Positions 60,926 through 64,000 of a DNA stretch of 64,000 bases are shown one piece after another. Position 1 is the first letter of the stretch. Each line of letters begins with the position of its first letter. The stretch spans positions 4,254,120 through 4,318,119 of the forward strand of contig OY101115.1 in assembly GCA_956465555.1 (NCBI GenBank), given 5' to 3'. This stretch comes from Nitzschia sp. pyKryTriq1. Taxonomy: Eukaryota > Bacillariophyta > Bacillariophyceae > Bacillariales > Bacillariaceae. A program made the position numbers and the translations under genes. The notes beneath the pieces were generated by a model, which saw only the letters and a program-made list of their open reading frames with translations, was not told the origin of the DNA and did no database searches.

Positions 60926-62152
60926 ATGGCAGAATTAGTATGCACCTTCCATCCCCCCAAACTTGAATCATGGCTGTACGTGGTCGCCTGCCACGGGGCG
61001 TACTGTGTGGGCGGCGGTGTCCCGATTGGTCTGTGGGCGTATTATGTGGGACGTCGGAGACCTCGATGTTGCGTTGGGCTAGCCATGGTGGTCGCGCTAT
61101 CCATTCCCCTCTATCTTCACCACTCTTATCGAGGCAGCAGCAGTGGTGAAGCAATCGATCCTCTGCCGTCGCCGGTCGTCTGGGTTGGGCATTTTTTGGG
61201 AAGTACCTTTGGATTTTCTACCGCTTTCAAGCTGTGGAATGTGGCGTATCAACAATTTCCCGAAGGAGCCGACGCTTCTCTTCAAATATTCTTGGCATGG
61301 TTTTTGATTCTACCGGAACCGCAATTTGTCAAGGGCAAGACACGAACGCTATCTAGAGATGAGATCCAGGAACACTTGTCGGGCGTATTGTACAAGATTG
61401 TCGGGATATTTGTGTTGCTGAGCATGTTGACTACTCCTGCAACAACAACACGGGAGGTGGTGGCAGGGTCGGAAACTAATAGTGATACTGCAAAGGCGCA
61501 GAATGGTGGGTGGTCGTCGATACTGGCATGGATTTTGCAAATCTTACCTACCAAAGGAGACAGCTTGGTGGAAGAAGCGTGGAATGGATGGCTTCATTTA
61601 TGGTGGCTCTATACATGGGTCTCTTTTTGGTTAGAAGCCTCGGTCCTTGTGACCATGCCCATTACAGGCTTCCAAGCTATGGAGCCCGCGTTTCGAAATC
61701 CGCTTCTCGAATCCAGATCGTTTCAAGAAGTCTGGGGGACGCGATGGAATTTGCCGATCCAAGCTTTGCTACAACGAACTGCCTACGTTCCTTTGCGCAA
61801 ACAAGGATACAGCCGAACTATTGCCGCAGTTGGGACGTTTGTCGTATCGGGGATCCTTCACGAATACAACTTTTGGACGCACAATTTTGCGGCCTACCGT
61901 CAACCTGGCATTGCAACCTTGTTCTTCGTCGCGATGGGCTTCCTTATGTTGGTCGAGAGTAAGATCTGGGCCATGCTCGTACCAGCGCCATTGCGAGCTC
62001 TCATTCAGAAACACGTTCCGTCATTCCTGGTCTCCTTTGGGCTCATCATGTTATCCGCCATTCCCGTGGAGCGATATTTTATCAAGAGTTGGTTGGAAGC
62101 TGGTATGATCGAAGCCTCTTCCCAGCTTTTCCCTCACGTCACCTGCCGGTAG
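60926..62152 (+). CDS. Wax-synthase/MBOAT-type membrane acyltransferase
   Basis: Single exon, 408 residues, with about eight hydrophobic segments. The conserved wax-synthase block is present: PLLESRSFQEVWGTRWNLPIQALLQRTAYVPLR, then GTFVVSGILHEYNFW, whose His is the likely catalytic residue of MBOAT enzymes. The N-terminal helices (WLYVVACHGAYCVGGGVPIGLWAYY) and the last ones (FLVSFGLIMLSAI) complete the fold. This family transfers an acyl chain from acyl-CoA to a fatty alcohol, sterol or diacylglycerol in the ER; the acceptor cannot be told. Length is normal for plant-type wax synthases (about 340-400). Convergent with the F-box-like gene, 134 bp between stops. Confidence 0.85.
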   Translation: MAELVCTFHPPKLESWLYVVACHGAYCVGGGVPIGLWAYYVGRRRPRCCVGLAMVVALSIPLYLHHSYRGSSSGEAIDPLPSPVVWVGHFLGSTFGFSTAFKLWNVAYQQFPEGADASLQIFLAWFLILPEPQFVKGKTRTLSRDEIQEHLSGVLYKIVGIFVLLSMLTTPATTTREVVAGSETNSDTAKAQNGGWSSILAWILQILPTKGDSLVEEAWNGWLHLWWLYTWVSFWLEASVLVTMPITGFQAMEPAFRNPLLESRSFQEVWGTRWNLPIQALLQRTAYVPLRKQGYSRTIAAVGTFVVSGILHEYNFWTHNFAAYRQPGIATLFFVAMGFLMLVESKIWAMLVPAPLRALIQKHVPSFLVSFGLIMLSAIPVERYFIKSWLEAGMIEASSQLFPHVTCR

Positions 62153-62286
62153 TAGTAAATGTCGTTTGGTGATTTGCCGCTAAAGAATCCAACTACGAGC
62201 ACAACAAGACTTTCGCAGTCGTCGTGCTTATTTAAAATAAACAAATGCTAGCTACCGTATACGCAAGTCCACGGTTTTCTTATACA

Positions 62287-63732
62287 TCATCCGAGATACT
62301 CATTCGAAATGGTGACCAGCGGATGCTCCACTGTCATGGGACGATTCTTGTAGCATTCATTTGCGAGTACCATCATCCATCCTGACACGGCATCTGGTGC
62401 CGGATCTGGATGAAACCCGGGCTCTTCCTCATCCAATGTCCTACTACTAGTAATCCAAGGGGGTATCGTGAACCAAATGTGAAAACGTTCATTGTTGGCG
62501 ATAAAATGCCGCCCTTCTTCTAAAAGTTGCCACGTGGGAGAAATAGCAAAATGGGGACTTTGGAATCGCAGCAAAATCATTGGTGGAATCATCACATCCG
62601 TTTGGACTCGATCACGTCCTCGAAAGGCTGGACCGAGTGGACCGAATTGATGATATCGAGTCTCAATGACAAACGTCTCCCGTTGTTCTCGTTGCCCCTC
62701 ATCCGATCTTTCCACCAACCTCCTCTCGTTTTGCAGGCTGACAAGATCGCTCACAACCCGAGTGATTTCATCAACCACCGATGTACCCGTCGCCAAAAAG
62801 CAATAGTGGGGGTGTATGTATTCGACATTTTGTGGCTCTGTCCGACCAAGTATTCCATGAAGAGGCGACACCAATTTGTACAACGCCAATTGTCGGCGTG
62901 TCATGGGAAATGTTCTCAAAAGTGTAGAGTGTAGAAAGACCCACCGTCGATACCAGTGAACCGGGCCCTCGTCCTTGTGTAAAGGATCTATTAAGTCTTG
63001 AGTCCATGTATAGTGATTCGTCTTACCCTCTACGATACCGGCTACCGAGTGAGCCATCAAGAAGTAGGCAATCAGAACGTCACCAATGTAATTTTCCAGT
63101 GTTGTAGTGACGGAAAGAGGCGCGTTGGCAGCAAAGCCACGATCAGCCAATGGAGGATGACACTCGACAGTCGAATTCGCTAGCAACCGTTCATGAATTC
63201 GATGCGCTTTGGATACCGACTGCAGCTCCTGTAGACACGCTTGGAAATTGTTGGTGGAGATTCCTTGTTCAGATATCAGTTGTAGATCCTCTTGCTGCAA
63301 ATCCAGCAAGAGCCATCGCACGTCATCATTGGAGGGATGAGACATGGGAAGGGCTCTGTACAAAGCCTGTATTCTTTCGACGATCGACGGCAACACATGC
63401 CATTGATTCTTGTCGCCGTTGATTGGTTGTAGGAGAACGTCGACATTCTTTTCCGTATCGATGGTCCTGCTGGACGACGACATCGACAGGGTTGGAATCT
63501 CTCGCACTGGCACTACGCGAGAAGGTTCCGAGAGCTGATACGCATGGCGGAATAAGAATTGTCGAGCGCGACGCCGCTTCAAGTGAGGCAAAATGTCTCG
63601 CAATAGCCCTTGTCGGGAAACCTGAGAGTACCGAAGACAGTCTCGCAGAGGCAAATACTCGAGCACATGGTTGCGAGTATCCGGCGAAAGGGCGGCAAGA
63701 GGCGAGGCCATCATCATCATCATCATCATCAT
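62287..63732 (-). CDS. F-box-like protein, function unknown
   Basis: 481 residues from the first of eight consecutive ATG codons at 63732 (the frame before is TTG); any of these could be used. After the Met run comes ASPLAALSPDTRNHVLEYLPLRDCLRYSQVSRQGLLRDILPHL, which has the Leu-Pro-Leu-hydrophobic-Cys pattern of an F-box. The remaining ~430 residues have no recognised motif; they mix helices and strands with Trp/Pro-rich segments (WYRRWVFLHSTLLRTF, WQLLEEGRHFIANNERFHIWFTIPPW). If a true F-box, it would dock with SKP1, also encoded in this window. A GATG microsatellite produces the Met run. Confidence 0.72.
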   Translation of the reverse strand: MMMMMMMMASPLAALSPDTRNHVLEYLPLRDCLRYSQVSRQGLLRDILPHLKRRRARQFLFRHAYQLSEPSRVVPVREIPTLSMSSSSRTIDTEKNVDVLLQPINGDKNQWHVLPSIVERIQALYRALPMSHPSNDDVRWLLLDLQQEDLQLISEQGISTNNFQACLQELQSVSKAHRIHERLLANSTVECHPPLADRGFAANAPLSVTTTLENYIGDVLIAYFLMAHSVAGIVEGKTNHYTWTQDLIDPLHKDEGPVHWYRRWVFLHSTLLRTFPMTRRQLALYKLVSPLHGILGRTEPQNVEYIHPHYCFLATGTSVVDEITRVVSDLVSLQNERRLVERSDEGQREQRETFVIETRYHQFGPLGPAFRGRDRVQTDVMIPPMILLRFQSPHFAISPTWQLLEEGRHFIANNERFHIWFTIPPWITSSRTLDEEEPGFHPDPAPDAVSGWMMVLANECYKNRPMTVEHPLVTISNEYLG

Positions 63733-64000
63733 CAATCGCTGGTCGCGGTCAAAAATGCTTTGCAGTATGCAGAGCGGGCGTAGAAGTACGATACAGCATA
63801 CGAGTAAAACGCTGAATGGTCTGTAAGTGCCGTACAGTACTTGGTATTTACAGTATTACTTGGTACCGCAGGTACTGGTACAATACCGACCGGAGAGAGA
63901 GTTAAAACATTGGCTCCACCACCGCCATTGTCGTATGCGGCACTTTTCTTTTATATATTGAGTCATAGTTCTTACATTCACTCCAGTGAGTCGTAAAATT
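63733..64000. other. Terminal spacer with GTAC patch
   Basis: Upstream of the F-box-like gene. A GTAC patch lies at about 63828-63880 (about 100-150 bp from the start). The window ends before any further gene. Confidence 0.6.

Noticed and set aside
1-64000. CRISPR arrays, bacterial operons or ribosome-binding sites
   Set aside because: No regularly spaced identical repeats with unique spacers, and the window has spliceosomal introns; it is eukaryotic nuclear DNA.

Overview
The window looks like nuclear DNA of a diatom, most likely a raphid pennate. The reasons are: short spliceosomal GT-AG introns of roughly 80-210 bp; four proteins with N-termini carrying signal peptides, three of them followed by the diatom plastid-import motif (Ala-Phe at the cleavage site); a fucoxanthin-chlorophyll/LHC-type antenna protein; two heat-shock-factor genes, a family expanded in diatoms; a protein-only RNase P; and an MSH1-type MutS with a GIY-YIG tail. 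The species cannot be read from the sequence alone.

Layout. 0-7 kb: a phosphoethanolamine-methyltransferase-like domain fused to a class II aldolase domain, convergent with MSH1. 7-10 kb: GTAC-rich spacer, a secreted Lys/Thr/Pro repeat protein and a cluster of perfect palindromes. 10-21 kb: a plastid-type protein with glyoxalase-fold features, a large mitochondrial helical-repeat protein, a GNAT acetyltransferase interrupted by a two-helix membrane hairpin, a single-pass membrane protein, SKP1 and tRNA-Thr(AGT). 21-33 kb: PRORP, a TPR-like protein, a class 3 lipase, an LHC protein, a PEX22-like protein and RanBP1. 33-35.2 kb: a young miniature LTR element with identical terminal repeats, then the tail of a LINE. 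36-45 kb: HSF, a bestrophin-like channel, a sulfotransferase and an MHS-family MFS transporter. 46-54 kb: an aldehyde dehydrogenase, a secreted protein with two GH99-like domains and a second sulfotransferase. 55-64 kb: ribosomal protein eS12, a second HSF, a wax-synthase/MBOAT acyltransferase and an F-box-like protein.

How the genes relate. There are no operons. Most genes form convergent or divergent pairs, and some convergent stop codons lie only 72-228 bp apart. Divergent pairs that could share promoters are mitochondrial protein/GNAT, LHC/PEX22-like and MFS/ALDH. Two related sulfotransferases bracket the transporter, ALDH and GH99 genes, which hints at a loosely clustered set for extracellular polysaccharide or osmolyte metabolism. 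This is inference only.

The most striking non-genic feature is that spacers are packed with the tetramer GTAC at irregular spacing (GTACCGGTAC, GGTACC, AGTACT), and with a second class built on CTAC/GTAG/CTAGTAG. These islands recur upstream of many start codons and are rare inside coding sequence. Exon structures were worked out by hand from splice motifs, reading phase and protein-family continuity; they have not been confirmed by transcripts.
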